DNA of 56,267 nt from Candidatus Bathyarchaeota archaeon (lineage in GTDB: Archaea > Thermoproteota > Bathyarchaeia > TCS64). The translations under genes were made by a program, and so were the position numbers. Below are positions 8,525 through 17,234 of this stretch, in pieces. The DNA lies in NCBI GenBank assembly GCA_026394265.1, contig JAPKYO010000051.1, forward strand, positions 1 to 56,267, in the 5' to 3' direction. The notes beneath the pieces were generated by a model. That model was not told the origin of the DNA, ran no database searches, and worked only from the letters and a program-made list of their open reading frames with translations. Numbering within the stretch: the stretch's first letter is position 1; every line of letters begins with the position of its first letter.

Positions 8525-9023
8525 GAATACCCGCGATAGTCTTCGCGTCCTCGATGGTGTTCTTCTCCATCATGTCGAGGAGTTCGTCGGGTCCGTGGGC
8601 TTCGAGGGTGATGTTCTCGTCCTCCTCGGTGCTCTGGTCGCCCGCCTTGAGGTCTGTGGCGAAGTAGAGGTGGAGTACCTCGTTGCTGTAGCCGGGGGCG
8701 GCGTACATGGTGAGTACCTTCTTCATGGAGCCGGCTGTGTACCCCGTCTCCTCCTTTAGTTCCCTGCGTGCGCATGAGTCCGGGGCTTCCCCCTTTTCGA
8801 GGGTTCCCGCGGGTATCTCCAGCAGCTCCTTACCGGCGGAGTAGCGGTACTGTTTGACGAGGAGGATTCTCCCGTCGTCTAGGATGGGGACGATGGCGAC
8901 GGCGCCGGGGTGGTCAACGGTGTCGCGGGTGGTTGTTTTCCCGTTGGGGAGCTGGACCTCGTCTGTCTTGAAGCTGAAGTTTTTGCCCTGGTGGAGGAGC
9001 TTGCTGGTTATTGTCTTCTCCAT
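8502..9023 (-). CDS. Nudix hydrolase, ADP-ribose pyrophosphatase-like
   Basis: 173 residues with a perfect Nudix box from the G of GTLEKGE through REL and EETGY (Gx5Ex7REUxEExGU). The N-terminal region, with GKTTTRDTVDHPGAVAIVPI and LVKQYRYSAGKELLEIPAG, is typical of ADP-ribose/NDP-sugar pyrophosphatases. The enzyme would cleave ADP-ribose-type diphosphates with Mg. ATG at 9023; the 3' end overlaps the MFS 3' end by 23 bases on the opposite strand, a convergent arrangement. Confidence 0.9.
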   Translation of the reverse strand: MEKTITSKLLHQGKNFSFKTDEVQLPNGKTTTRDTVDHPGAVAIVPILDDGRILLVKQYRYSAGKELLEIPAGTLEKGEAPDSCARRELKEETGYTAGSMKKVLTMYAAPGYSNEVLHLYFATDLKAGDQSTEEDENITLEAHGPDELLDMMEKNTIEDAKTIAGILSYLTRG

Positions 9024-9475
9024 GTTGGGCTATGTGGTTGTGTGGGTGGTTATGAACTATGTGATGGCGCCCTCATCATTGGGATTCGTTAACGGATGTA
9101 GGGAATATGTGCTCCTTTTGCTGAGATCAGATCACGAACGGGTCGATATTCGAGTGTATTTTCCTGTTTTGGGGAGTTTTTCGGGTTATTTGGGTAACCC
9201 CGTTTTTTCACTGGGGGCGTGTTGGGTCTTGGTAGCGAATTGATGCTTCTTTTGCGTAGATCGGCGTGTCAACGGAGTCGTTTTACGGTCCCTTTTAGTG
9301 GGATAAGCTTGGGAATAGAATATCGGGGGTACCCCCTCCCCCCTACCCTTTTTGCGGCTGCGTGGTATCTTGGAGTGCTCGCCGCCGAGTTTGTTGACGG
9401 CTTATTTCAGTGGGGGCGAGGGGGCGCGGGAGAGTGGCGGCAAGTTTCTTCCCTGCCCGCGGCGTCTCAAATGTC
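9024..9475. other. 452-base stretch without a recognised gene
   Basis: I see no convincing coding frame here. It should hold the Nudix promoter (leftward) and the promoter of the gamma-glutamyltransferase-like gene (rightward; CTTATTT near 9400). A perfect 12-base palindrome GGGGGTACCCCC is at 9325-9336, followed by a C-rich tract. Composition is more T-rich than the flanking genes, compatible with an eroded or regulatory region. Confidence 0.5.
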
Positions 9476-11188
9476 ATGGGTTCTCTGCGGTTCGTGAAGG
9501 ATGAGGTCACCTCCGAGAGTGGAATGGTGACGGCTTCGATGCCGTCCTCCGCCGAGGCTGGGCTGAGGATACTCAAGACGGGCGGGAACGCCTTCGACGC
9601 CGGGGTCGCGATGGGGTTCTGCAACACGGTGCTGGAGCCCTACCTCGCGGGGCTCGGCGGCCTCGGCTTCATGGTCGCCTTCTCCGCCGAGGAGGGGAAG
9701 GTCGTCTCCATTGACTTCAACACGCGCGCCCCCAGGGCTGCTCGCCCCGAGATGTTCAAGGTCGTCGGAGACGCCGCCGCCGGGGGAACGAAGATATTCG
9801 AGGTCGAGGGGAATGCCAACAGCGTCGGCGGGAAAGCCCTCACCATCCCGGCCACCTGCGCGGGGTTCCTCAAGGCACACGAGCTATACGGCGTCCTCCC
9901 CCTCGGGGACGTCGTCGAGCCGGCGCGTAAGCTGGCCGCCGAGGGCTTCACCCTAGGCTGGGACCAGGCACTCGTGCTCGGCGTACTCGCGAGGGAGAGC
10001 CAGAGGTGCCCAGCCATAGACGATGTCTGGCTCCCCGGCGGGTTCCCCGCCGCGCCAGGCACACGGATAGTACAGGCCGACCTCGCCCGGCTCCTCGGGC
10101 GGATAGCCGTGGAGGGGCGGGACGCCGTCTACTCCGGCGAAGTGGCGGAGAAGGTCGAGGAGGCGGTGTCAGCGGCGGGGGGCGTGATGACCGCGGAGGA
10201 CCTCGCCGACTACGAGCCCATCGTAGGGCAGCCCATCAAGATAGGATACCGCGACCTCGAGGTGGCGACAACGTCCACGCCGAGCGGAGGCGTAACGATC
10301 CTAGAGACGATGAAGATACTGGAGGGCTTCGACCTCGCGGCGATGGGACACAACTCGGGTGAGTACCTGCATACCCTCGTCGAGGCGTCGCGCCACGCCT
10401 TCGCCGACAGGTACAGCCTCCTCGGGGACTGGGAGCACGCGGACGTGCCGCTCGCCGGCCTACTCAGCGACTCATACGCCGAGCAGATACGCAGCCTCAT
10501 CTCGGAGCGGGCATCGTTCCCCAAGACCGGCGCGGAGCCGTGGGTCAGCTACCTCGGCGCCCCCGCACACGACCCCTGGGCGCACGAGGGCAGGAAGAGG
10601 CCGAAGCAGGCCGCCGCCTCATCCCCCAGCCCCGCCATGGGGGAGACGAGCCACTTCAACGCCGTCGACTCCGAGGGAAACGCCGTCGCCTGCACCCACA
10701 CGCCCGGGTTCCAGGCCGGCGTCGTCCCCGAGGGAACCGGGCTGTACCTGACCGCCGCCATGGGCTGGTTCATTCCCGCCCCCGGCTACCCTAACAGCGT
10801 CGCCCCGTGGAAGAGGCCGATGATGAACATGGGCCCCCTCATGATCCTGAGGGACGGCGCCCCAATCCTAGTCGAGGGCGCGCCGGGGAGCCGCAGAATC
10901 ATCGAGCGGAACCTACAGGTCGTCCTCAACATCCTAGAGTTCGGGATGGGGCCGCAGGAAGCCGTCTCAGCCCCCACCGTCGACGCGAGCGGCCTCGACA
11001 CCCTCGTCGACAACAGGATACCCCACGGCGCCGTCGACATCCTCGTGAAGAGGGGGCACCGCGTCAAGGTCGTCGAGGAGGGACCCGGACTCAGCTACTT
11101 CGCGCGCCCATCCGCGATCCTCATCGAGGATGAGCGGCTGCGCGGCGGAGTAGACCTGTACCGGCGCTCCACCGCCCTCGGCCACTAG
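9476..11188 (+). CDS. gamma-glutamyltransferase-family Ntn hydrolase
   Basis: 570 residues. The N-terminal GMVTASMPSSAEAGLRILKTGGNAFDAGVA block and the later GETSHFNAVDSEGNAVACTHTPG block identify the family. T391 in GETSHF aligns with the autocatalytic nucleophile Thr that begins the small subunit, and a glycine pair in the oxyanion region (APGSRR) follows. It would self-cleave into two subunits and hydrolyse or transfer gamma-glutamyl groups, or act as a related acylase. No signal peptide is visible, so it looks cytosolic, unlike bacterial Ggt. The ATG at 9476 is chosen because homology begins right after it; an upstream GTG at 9410 adds 22 residues of low-complexity GC-rich origin. Confidence 0.85.
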   Translation: MGSLRFVKDEVTSESGMVTASMPSSAEAGLRILKTGGNAFDAGVAMGFCNTVLEPYLAGLGGLGFMVAFSAEEGKVVSIDFNTRAPRAARPEMFKVVGDAAAGGTKIFEVEGNANSVGGKALTIPATCAGFLKAHELYGVLPLGDVVEPARKLAAEGFTLGWDQALVLGVLARESQRCPAIDDVWLPGGFPAAPGTRIVQADLARLLGRIAVEGRDAVYSGEVAEKVEEAVSAAGGVMTAEDLADYEPIVGQPIKIGYRDLEVATTSTPSGGVTILETMKILEGFDLAAMGHNSGEYLHTLVEASRHAFADRYSLLGDWEHADVPLAGLLSDSYAEQIRSLISERASFPKTGAEPWVSYLGAPAHDPWAHEGRKRPKQAAASSPSPAMGETSHFNAVDSEGNAVACTHTPGFQAGVVPEGTGLYLTAAMGWFIPAPGYPNSVAPWKRPMMNMGPLMILRDGAPILVEGAPGSRRIIERNLQVVLNILEFGMGPQEAVSAPTVDASGLDTLVDNRIPHGAVDILVKRGHRVKVVEEGPGLSYFARPSAILIEDERLRGGVDLYRRSTALGH

Positions 11189-11227
11189 CCGGAAGGGTCT
11201 ATATTCACCCATCCGAAACCAAGATCG

Positions 11228-11848
11228 ATGGTCAAGAGGGCAATCGTCGAGATCGACGAGGAGAAGTGCAACGGCTGCGGCCAGTGCGTCCCCAAGTGCG
11301 CCGAGGGGGTGCTCAAGATCGTGGACGGCAAGGCGAGGCTCGTCAGCGACGTCTACTGCGACGGCCTAGGGGCGTGCCTCGGCACCTGCCCGCAGGGCGC
11401 CATCAAGGTCACGGAGCGCGAGGCGCCCGCCTTTGACGAGGAGGCCACGAAGGAGTACCAGCACGCCCAGAGGCGCCCCTCCAAGCTCAGGAACTGGCCC
11501 GTACAGCTCAACCTCGTGAACCCACGCGCCCCATTCTTCAAGGGGGCGGACCTCCTCATAATGGCGGACTGCGTCCCCGTCGCCAGCCCCGACTGGCAGG
11601 GCACACTCCTCAAGGGGCAGGTAGTCCTCGTCGGCTGCCCCAAGTTCGACGACGTCCCCGCCTACCTCGACAAACTCACCACGATATTCAGGGAAAACGA
11701 CGTCAAACGCGTAACCATCGTCCACATGGAGGTCCCATGCTGCCACGGCCTCGCCGGCCTAGTCTCCAAGGCCATAAAAGACGCTGGCAAGAAGACGCCG
11801 CTAGAGCGCCTCGTACTCAGCGTCGAGGGTGAGCCACTAGAACCATAG
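11228..11848 (+). CDS. 4Fe-4S ferredoxin-domain protein with cysteine-containing C-terminal domain
   Basis: 206 residues. The N-terminus has two cluster motifs, CNGCGQCVPKC and a second set CDGLGACLGTCP. The C-terminal domain (about 85-206) contains DCVPVAS, LVGCPKFDD and EVPCCHGLAGL, a combination common in small anaerobe ferredoxin-like proteins of unknown partner. It is likely a cytosolic electron carrier or a regulatory Fe-S protein. A TATA element (TCTATATTC, 11198-11206) lies about 26 bases before the ATG, so transcription is probably leaderless and independent of the upstream gene. Confidence 0.85.
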   Translation: MVKRAIVEIDEEKCNGCGQCVPKCAEGVLKIVDGKARLVSDVYCDGLGACLGTCPQGAIKVTEREAPAFDEEATKEYQHAQRRPSKLRNWPVQLNLVNPRAPFFKGADLLIMADCVPVASPDWQGTLLKGQVVLVGCPKFDDVPAYLDKLTTIFRENDVKRVTIVHMEVPCCHGLAGLVSKAIKDAGKKTPLERLVLSVEGEPLEP

Positions 11849-11891
11849 ACCGCGTCTTCAACTACTTTTTATTCGCCGAAGCCGCTGTTTG

Positions 11892-12188
11892 ATGGTGTTC
11901 GTTTTCCAATTCAGTTCTAGCTGGTACATACTCCTAGCCGCGTTCCTCCTCGGCTGGCTGTCAATCACACTATTAAGGAAAAAACTGTTTGACCGAAAGG
12001 AGGCGCGGCAGCAGATCCTCCTCGGGGTACTAGGTATAATCGCTCTCGCCTGCATGGAGGTGTTCGCCGTCTCGACGAACCTCTGGACCTACGCACCGGA
12101 CAACTGGCCGGTGATACTCTGGCCCACGTACTTCGCCGCCATCCTCTTCGGGTACCAACTGCTCAAATTCGTCGAGAAGATCGTCTAG
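11892..12188 (+). CDS. small integral membrane protein, unknown function
   Basis: 98 residues with three hydrophobic segments: about 8-26, 43-60, and a C-terminal VILWPTYFAAILFGYQLL stretch. The second and third are joined by an aromatic-rich loop (NLWTYAPDNWP), and a basic cytosolic loop (RKKLFDRKEARQQ) follows the first helix. I do not recognise the family. The ATG at 11892 is preferred over the TTG immediately before it. A TTTTTATT element about 25 bases upstream fits a leaderless promoter. Confidence 0.7.
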   Translation: MVFVFQFSSSWYILLAAFLLGWLSITLLRKKLFDRKEARQQILLGVLGIIALACMEVFAVSTNLWTYAPDNWPVILWPTYFAAILFGYQLLKFVEKIV

Positions 12189-12296
12189 CTCATCTTCTCG
12201 GCTAGCGTCTTCCCTCAAAACCTCTCTCTTACTTCTCCAAGAATCAAGAAAAGTGGCAAATACTGTGCTAATACGCTATTGTACAGAGGAAACGCG

Positions 12297-14237
12297 ATGA
12301 CTCATTTTCCCAAACTCTTCAGCACCATGAAACTGGGACCCTATGTACTAAGGAACCGTATCGAGGCGGCGCCCATGGGGGCGCACGGCTCCCCTGATGG
12401 ATACCTGACCTCCGAGAACACTGCCTACTACGAGCTCCGGGCGAAGGGCGGGGCCGCCATTGTCACCCTCGGGGAGAGCATGATCGACTCGAAGGGGACA
12501 TCCCACGGCAGGGTAACCCCGCTGGACGACCCCGGTATCCTGTCCTCGCTCGTCAATACCACGGACGCGATCAAGAGACACGGCGCGGTCGCCTCCATCG
12601 AGCTGCTGCACGCCGGGATCAGGTCGGGGACGCCGCGACCAGACGACCCGGTGTATGGCCCAAGCGCGGGCACCTCCTTCTACGGCAAACAGATCATCGA
12701 GATGGGAGACGCGGAGATCGATAAGGCGGTGAACGCCTTCGGGGACGCGGCCGCGATGGCCAAGCTGGGGGGCGTGCAGATGTGCATGATCCACGGGGGC
12801 CACGGCTGGATGCTTTCACAGTGGTTCTCCCCCCTGCACAACCACAGGAAGGACCAATTCGGTGGAAGCATCGAGAACAGGGCACGCATCGCGTTGATGA
12901 TCATCGAGGACATACGGAGAAAGTGCGGTCGCAGTTTCCCGATCGAGATGCGCCTCAGCGGCGACGAGTTCACGGAGGGCGGGATGAATCTGGAGGAGAC
13001 GGTTGAACTCGCCAAGGTGCTGGACGGCAAAGTCGACATGATCCACGTATCCGCGACGACCTTCAACGATCGAACCGCCGGCCTGAGGATGTTCCCCAGC
13101 GTGTTCCTCCCGCGGGGCTGCAACGTGTACCTGGCCGAGGCGATCAAGAAGGTCATCAAGACTCCGGTAGCCACCGTCGGGTCGCTGAACGACCCCGCCC
13201 AGATGGAGGAGATCCTCGGGAGCGGGAAGGCGGACATTATAACCCTGGGAAGGGCGCTCCTCGCCGACCCCTACCTGCCCGAGAAGGCGAGGAAGGGCAA
13301 CGAGGACGACATCACGCCCTGCCTCCGCTGCAACTACTGCATCAGCCAGAACTTCACCCCCTACGTGAAGTACCCGAGGGGCATCGTGCAGTGCGTTGTC
13401 AACCCGATCATAGGCAGGGAATACGAGAGCAGGTTCGTCCAGGCGAGCGGCGGGAAGAAGAAGGTCCTCGTGGTCGGAGGCGGGCCGGCGGGGATGCAGG
13501 CCGCGATCACGGCCGCAGACCGTGGACACGAGGTCATCCTCTGTGAAAAGGGCAAACGACTCGGCGGGACGCTGCTATACGCCGAACACGAATACTTCAA
13601 AGAGGACATAAGGAAGCTGACCGAGGTGCTGATCAGGCGGGTACAGAAACGGCCGATAAAATTAATGATTGGTACTGAAGTCACACCCAAGGTCGTTAGA
13701 AAGATCTCCCCCGATGTCCTGATAGCCGCGGTGGGAGCCGAGCCAATCATCCCCAACATACCCGGGATAAAGAACAAGAACGTGGTCGTCGCGGCGAGCA
13801 TGTACGATGAAGCCGCCATCGGCAAGAAGGTAGTCGTCATAGGGGGTGGGCTTGTGGGCTGCGAGGAGGGACTACACCTCGCCCACCTGGGCAGGGAAGT
13901 GACCATCCTAGAGATGCTCGAGAAGGCGGCGCCGGAAGCACCATACCTGCACTGGCTAGGGCTGATGAAGGAACTCGAAAAGAGTGCCAAGTTGGAAACA
14001 CGTGTAAAGGTTACACGAGTAACGGAGGGGGGCATGTTCGCGGTAAACGAGAAGGGAGAAGAGCGGTTCTACGAGGCGGACACGATATTACTGGCGGTTG
14101 GGCTGAAGCCGAGAACCGAGATGGTCGAGTCCCTGCGCAACAGCGCACCGGATTTCGTAGTGATCGGGGATTGCCAACGGCCGGCAACCGTCATGGAAGC
14201 GATACACATGGGCTACTTCTCCGCCATGAACATCTAA
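12297..14237 (+). CDS. OYE-type NADH:flavin oxidoreductase fused to FAD/NAD(P) domain (2,4-dienoyl-CoA reductase-like)
   Basis: 646 residues. The N-terminal FMN TIM barrel (about 1-335) includes HGGHGWMLSQWFSPLHNHRKDQFGGS. A 4Fe-4S site follows (C342, C345, C348 in PCLRCNYC, and C366). The FAD Rossmann motif VGGGPAGM begins at about 393 and a second NAD(P) motif VIGGGLVGCE lies near 520. This is the architecture of 2,4-dienoyl-CoA reductase, trimethylamine dehydrogenase and BaiCD enzymes, which reduce enoate-type double bonds. The catalytic Tyr/His near 166-168 (IHGGHG) is of the BaiCD/enoate type. ATG at 12297 after an AGAGGAAAC ribosome-binding sequence; the frame extends 6 codons further upstream. 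Confidence 0.9.
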   Translation: MTHFPKLFSTMKLGPYVLRNRIEAAPMGAHGSPDGYLTSENTAYYELRAKGGAAIVTLGESMIDSKGTSHGRVTPLDDPGILSSLVNTTDAIKRHGAVASIELLHAGIRSGTPRPDDPVYGPSAGTSFYGKQIIEMGDAEIDKAVNAFGDAAAMAKLGGVQMCMIHGGHGWMLSQWFSPLHNHRKDQFGGSIENRARIALMIIEDIRRKCGRSFPIEMRLSGDEFTEGGMNLEETVELAKVLDGKVDMIHVSATTFNDRTAGLRMFPSVFLPRGCNVYLAEAIKKVIKTPVATVGSLNDPAQMEEILGSGKADIITLGRALLADPYLPEKARKGNEDDITPCLRCNYCISQNFTPYVKYPRGIVQCVVNPIIGREYESRFVQASGGKKKVLVVGGGPAGMQAAITAADRGHEVILCEKGKRLGGTLLYAEHEYFKEDIRKLTEVLIRRVQKRPIKLMIGTEVTPKVVRKISPDVLIAAVGAEPIIPNIPGIKNKNVVVAASMYDEAAIGKKVVVIGGGLVGCEEGLHLAHLGREVTILEMLEKAAPEAPYLHWLGLMKELEKSAKLETRVKVTRVTEGGMFAVNEKGEERFYEADTILLAVGLKPRTEMVESLRNSAPDFVVIGDCQRPATVMEAIHMGYFSAMNI

Positions 14238-14267
14238 AATCTCTTTTATTCTCTAAAATCCCGCGTC

Positions 14268-14310
14268 CAACCCACCGGTTGATTCTACAGATGCTCGGAC
14301 CGGGTGGTTG
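14268..14310. repeat. imperfect inverted repeat (possible hairpin)
   Basis: CAACCCACCGGT (14268-14279) and ACCGGGTGGTTG (14299-14310) pair at 10 of 12 positions around a 19-base loop. It lies just after the oxidoreductase stop and before the enolase-superfamily gene. It could be a transcript-end hairpin or a regulatory structure; there is no T-tract directly after it. Confidence 0.4.
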
Positions 14311-14371
14311 AGTTTGGGTTTGGAGCTAAAGTTTTTTCCCGCATCAGCGGCAGCATAGTCTAGGCAGATTC

Positions 14372-14387
14372 GGAGGTTAGTGAAACG
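14372..14387 (+). promoter_or_regulatory. Shine-Dalgarno plus ACG start of the enolase-superfamily gene
   Basis: GGAGGT at 14372-14377 is followed after 7 bases by ACG (14385), which opens the frame K-I-T-D-I-K-T-Y-P. No ATG, GTG or TTG exists in frame between the upstream TAG (14361-14363) and the ATG at 14415, and that ATG lacks any ribosome-binding motif. Confidence 0.65.
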
Positions 14388-15476
14388 AAGATAACCGACA
14401 TCAAGACCTACCCCATGTGGATACCCCTCAGGGAGACGGAGCCACTCTCCGCCTACCCCAAGAGGCGCAGCGTACACATACTCGTCGAGGTCACAACCGA
14501 CGAGGGCATAAAGGGCTACGGCGAGTCCATCCCCTATACCTACGGCGCCGTCGGAGGCTACATAGAGCAGCAGCTAAAGCCCCTGCTCGTCGGCGAGGAC
14601 CCCATGCAGGTGGAGCGCCTCTGGAACAAGATGTTCCACATAAGCTTCGGCCACGGCGTAAAGGGCATCAGCATACAGGCGCTCAGCGCCGTCGAGATCG
14701 CCCTATGGGACATCATAGGCAAGGCGAGGAAGCTCCCCGTCTACGAGATGATAGGCGGCCTCTGCAAGCCCCGGGTCAAGGCGTACGCCAGCCTCATGGA
14801 GTACAAGAAGCCCGAGGAGGTCGCCAAGATCAGCCAACGCTGGGTCGAGGAGGGCTACAAGGGCATAAAGATCCACCAGGGCAAGGACGACGGCGTCGCC
14901 TGCACCAAGGCGATCCGAGACGCAGTCGGCGATGACATCGCGGTGATGCTCGACGTCAACGGCGCGTGGACCCCCGGGGAGGCACTCAAGGCGGCGCGCC
15001 AGCTGGAGCGATACGACCTGACGTGGCTTGAGGAGCCCATCTGGCCGGTAGACGACTACGACGGCCTCGCCTGGCTCAGGACGAAGACTGACATCCCCAT
15101 CGCGGGCGGCGAGAACGAGTACACCCACTACGGCTTCAAGGACATCGTCGAGAAGCACCCCTACGACCTCCTCCAGCCCGACGTAATAATGACTGGGGGC
15201 ATCACGGCGTGCAGGAAGATATTCGCCCTCGCCGAGGCGTGGAACCTAGACCTCGCCACACACAGTTTCTTCTTCGGCCCCGGCATACCCGCCAGCGTCC
15301 ACCTGAGCCTCAGCAACAACCGGAGCGAGTGGGTGGAGATAAACGCGGTCCCCCTCGAGTCCTACTTCATAGACCCCGCGTACCGCCCAGAGAAGGGGTA
15401 CCTCACGGCGCCTAACAAGCCGGGGCTCGGCTTCGAGGTCGACTGGGACGTCGTGAAGAAGTACGCCATAAAGTGA
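14385..15476 (+). CDS. mandelate racemase/muconate lactonizing enzyme family protein (enolase superfamily)
   Basis: 363 residues if translated from ACG 14385 (353 from ATG 14415). The capping domain begins (M)KITDIKTYPMW. The barrel carries K162 (KGIKIHQG), metal ligands D190 (MLDVNGAW), E216 (WLEEP) and E243 (GGENEY), and an MR-type His at 293 (ATHSFFFGPG) with D266 as partner. This predicts an acid-sugar dehydratase or racemase chemistry of the mandelate-racemase subgroup. The first ten residues form the first strand of the capping domain in this family, so the ACG start is structurally reasonable. Flanked by unrelated genes. Confidence 0.88.
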   Translation, partial: TKITDIKTYPMWIPLRETEPLSAYPKRRSVHILVEVTTDEGIKGYGESIPYTYGAVGGYIEQQLKPLLVGEDPMQVERLWNKMFHISFGHGVKGISIQALSAVEIALWDIIGKARKLPVYEMIGGLCKPRVKAYASLMEYKKPEEVAKISQRWVEEGYKGIKIHQGKDDGVACTKAIRDAVGDDIAVMLDVNGAWTPGEALKAARQLERYDLTWLEEPIWPVDDYDGLAWLRTKTDIPIAGGENEYTHYGFKDIVEKHPYDLLQPDVIMTGGITACRKIFALAEAWNLDLATHSFFFGPGIPASVHLSLSNNRSEWVEINAVPLESYFIDPAYRPEKGYLTAPNKPGLGFEVDWDVVKKYAIK

Positions 15477-15532
15477 CCCCTCTTTTTCCGCCACGAACAA
15501 CGTTTATACACCATACTCCCCAGTTTCGAGCG

Positions 15533-15805
15533 ATGTCCGACGACGCCATAAGGCGACAGGTAGAGGTCTGTGAAGCGGCCAAGGGCACGAAGGGCTTCGC
15601 CCCCTCCGTCGACGCCCTCCTCAACATGCTGCCGCCGGAAACACGCTCAGAGATAGAGAAGATGAACGGCGTCTACAAGGAGACTGAGACCTACATGAAT
15701 CGCTTCATAAACATGGTACTCATCTCAGTCGAGTTCGTGACCACCCGGACACTCGACCACGACGCCCTATACTCCGCGATCCTCGCGAGGATCGAGAAGC
15801 CGTAG
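15533..15805 (+). CDS. hypothetical protein, 90 aa
   Basis: A soluble, mainly helical small protein (MSDDAIRRQVEVCEAAKG...) that I do not recognise. The ATG at 15533 is set by a TATA element GTTTATACA (15502-15510) 27 bases upstream, indicating a leaderless transcript; the frame's earlier ATG at 15473 would precede that promoter and overlap the enolase stop. Base composition matches neighbouring coding genes. Confidence 0.6.
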   Translation: MSDDAIRRQVEVCEAAKGTKGFAPSVDALLNMLPPETRSEIEKMNGVYKETETYMNRFINMVLISVEFVTTRTLDHDALYSAILARIEKP

Positions 15806-15872
15806 TCTCGGTGATTTGTTCGGCTAGAAACTCGCCCCTCTCCTCGGGGTGACGCTGCACGGGGGTTTTAGA

Positions 15873-15949
15873 TGGTGGGATCGGTGAGATTTGAACTCAC
15901 GAACTCGTACGCCCCAGGCACGAATCTTACCAAGCTAGACCACGATCCC
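15873..15949 (-). tRNA. tRNA-Pro (anticodon GGG), CCA encoded
   Basis: Read on the minus strand from 15949. The 7-bp acceptor is GGGATCG/CGATCCC, with a D arm GTCT/AGAT. The anticodon stem is CGTGC/GTACG (one G-U) with loop CTGGGGC giving anticodon GGG. The variable loop is 5 bases and the T arm is GTGAG-TTCAAAT-CTCAC. The 74-nt body ends with discriminator A at 15876, followed by encoded CCA (15875-15873). No intron. A T-rich TATA-like element lies about 33 bases upstream of the 5' end. Confidence 0.95.
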
Positions 15950-16036
15950 GAACCCAACACTAGACACAGCAGCCACAGTAAAAAGGTTACTAACCCCGAA
16001 TGGGGGGTGAAAAGACCCCTAAAAGGGCGCGCGGCG

Positions 16037-17230
16037 CTACTTCGGTTGCTTCGCCTGCTCCGCGAGGCGCTGGGCGTGCTCCTTCTTGGCGGCTTCGAGC
16101 AGCCCCGGCTTGGTGATGAGGTCGATGGCTGTGAGGGCGAGGGCCTTCGCCGACTTTATCATGACGTCGTGTGCCTCGGGGGTGGCGGTCATGGCGGCGC
16201 CCTCGGGGCTGTGGAGTGTGACGTTGCCGATGTTGACGTAGGCGCTCAGTGCGGGCATGACCTGGCTGACGTTGCCGAAGTCTGTGCTCCCCCCGCCCTG
16301 GCGGGGCTCCTTCTCCTCCGGGAAGTCGACGCCCACATCGATCATCTCCGCCCTGAATAGGTCGGTGAGTGTCTTGCTGGGGAGGGAGTTGGCGTAGGGG
16401 TTGGCGACGCGTGTCACCTTGCTCCGGGCGCCCGTCATCAGCTCCGCGCCTTTGATGATGTTCTGGACCTTGCGGTAGTATTCGTCGAGCATCGGCATGG
16501 TGGGCGCGCGGACGTAGAGGTGGGCGCTGGCGTAGTCGGGGACGACGTTCGGGCTGGCGCCCCCGTTCTTTATGATGCCGTGTATGCGCACGTCCCTGCT
16601 GATGTGCTGGCGTAGCGCGTTTACGCCGTTGAACGTCTGGATGACTCCTTCGAGGGCGTTCACCCCCTTCTCGGGGGAGCCGCCGGCGTGGCTGCTCTTC
16701 CCATAGAACTCGACGAGGAAGCTCTCGCGTGCGTTGCTCTTGTTGTAGCTGCCCCACATGTTCGCGGGGTGGACCATTATGGCGGCGTCCGCCTTCCTGA
16801 TCTCCTCCAGCATGACTACCTTGCCGCCGGCGTTCTCGACGACCCCCTCCTCGGCGGGGGAGCCGTAGATGACGACGTTTCCGGGCAGCTTCTTGGCGAC
16901 GGAGGAGAGGCCGATGGCGGCTCCCAGCGCGGCGGAGGCTATGAGGTTGTGCCCGCATGCGTGCCCGATGCCGGGGAGGGCGTCATATTCTGCTAAAACC
17001 CCGATAGTGGGCCCCTCCCTCAGAGGGCCACGCGCCACGAAGGCCGTCTTCATCCCCGCGACGCCAAGCTCAACCTCGTAGCCGTGCCCCCTAAGCGCCT
17101 CCACGAGAAGGGCGCTGGCCTTGAACTCCTGATGCCCGAGTTCCGGCTCCCCGTGAATCCTGTTGCTGACACCTATGAGAACGTCCCTGTGCTCGTCGAT
17201 GCTCCGGCGAGCCGCTTCCTTGTACTCCAT
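16037..17230 (-). CDS. M20-family amidohydrolase / aminoacylase-like
   Basis: 397 residues from ATG 17230. The catalytic core has EYDALPGIGHACGHN (metal ligands around D83, H90, H94), SPAEEG (general base Glu pair 127-128) and a dimerisation domain with GKSSHAGGSPEKGVNALEG. This is the amidohydrolase branch (AbgB, IAA-amino-acid hydrolase) of M20 rather than classical dipeptidases. It would cleave N-acyl or amide bonds in the cytosol. The start lies 4 bases after the stop of the kinase gene, so it is the last gene of a likely cca-kinase-hydrolase operon. A longer frame back to 17308 runs into the kinase gene and is not preferred. Confidence 0.87.
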   Translation of the reverse strand: MEYKEAARRSIDEHRDVLIGVSNRIHGEPELGHQEFKASALLVEALRGHGYEVELGVAGMKTAFVARGPLREGPTIGVLAEYDALPGIGHACGHNLIASAALGAAIGLSSVAKKLPGNVVIYGSPAEEGVVENAGGKVVMLEEIRKADAAIMVHPANMWGSYNKSNARESFLVEFYGKSSHAGGSPEKGVNALEGVIQTFNGVNALRQHISRDVRIHGIIKNGGASPNVVPDYASAHLYVRAPTMPMLDEYYRKVQNIIKGAELMTGARSKVTRVANPYANSLPSKTLTDLFRAEMIDVGVDFPEEKEPRQGGGSTDFGNVSQVMPALSAYVNIGNVTLHSPEGAAMTATPEAHDVMIKSAKALALTAIDLITKPGLLEAAKKEHAQRLAEQAKQPK

Positions 17231-17234
17231 GGGA

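Noticed and set aside
9410..9475. N-terminal extension of the gamma-glutamyltransferase-like gene from GTG 9410
   Set aside because: The added residues are low-complexity Gly/Arg sequence without SD; family similarity starts at ATG 9476.
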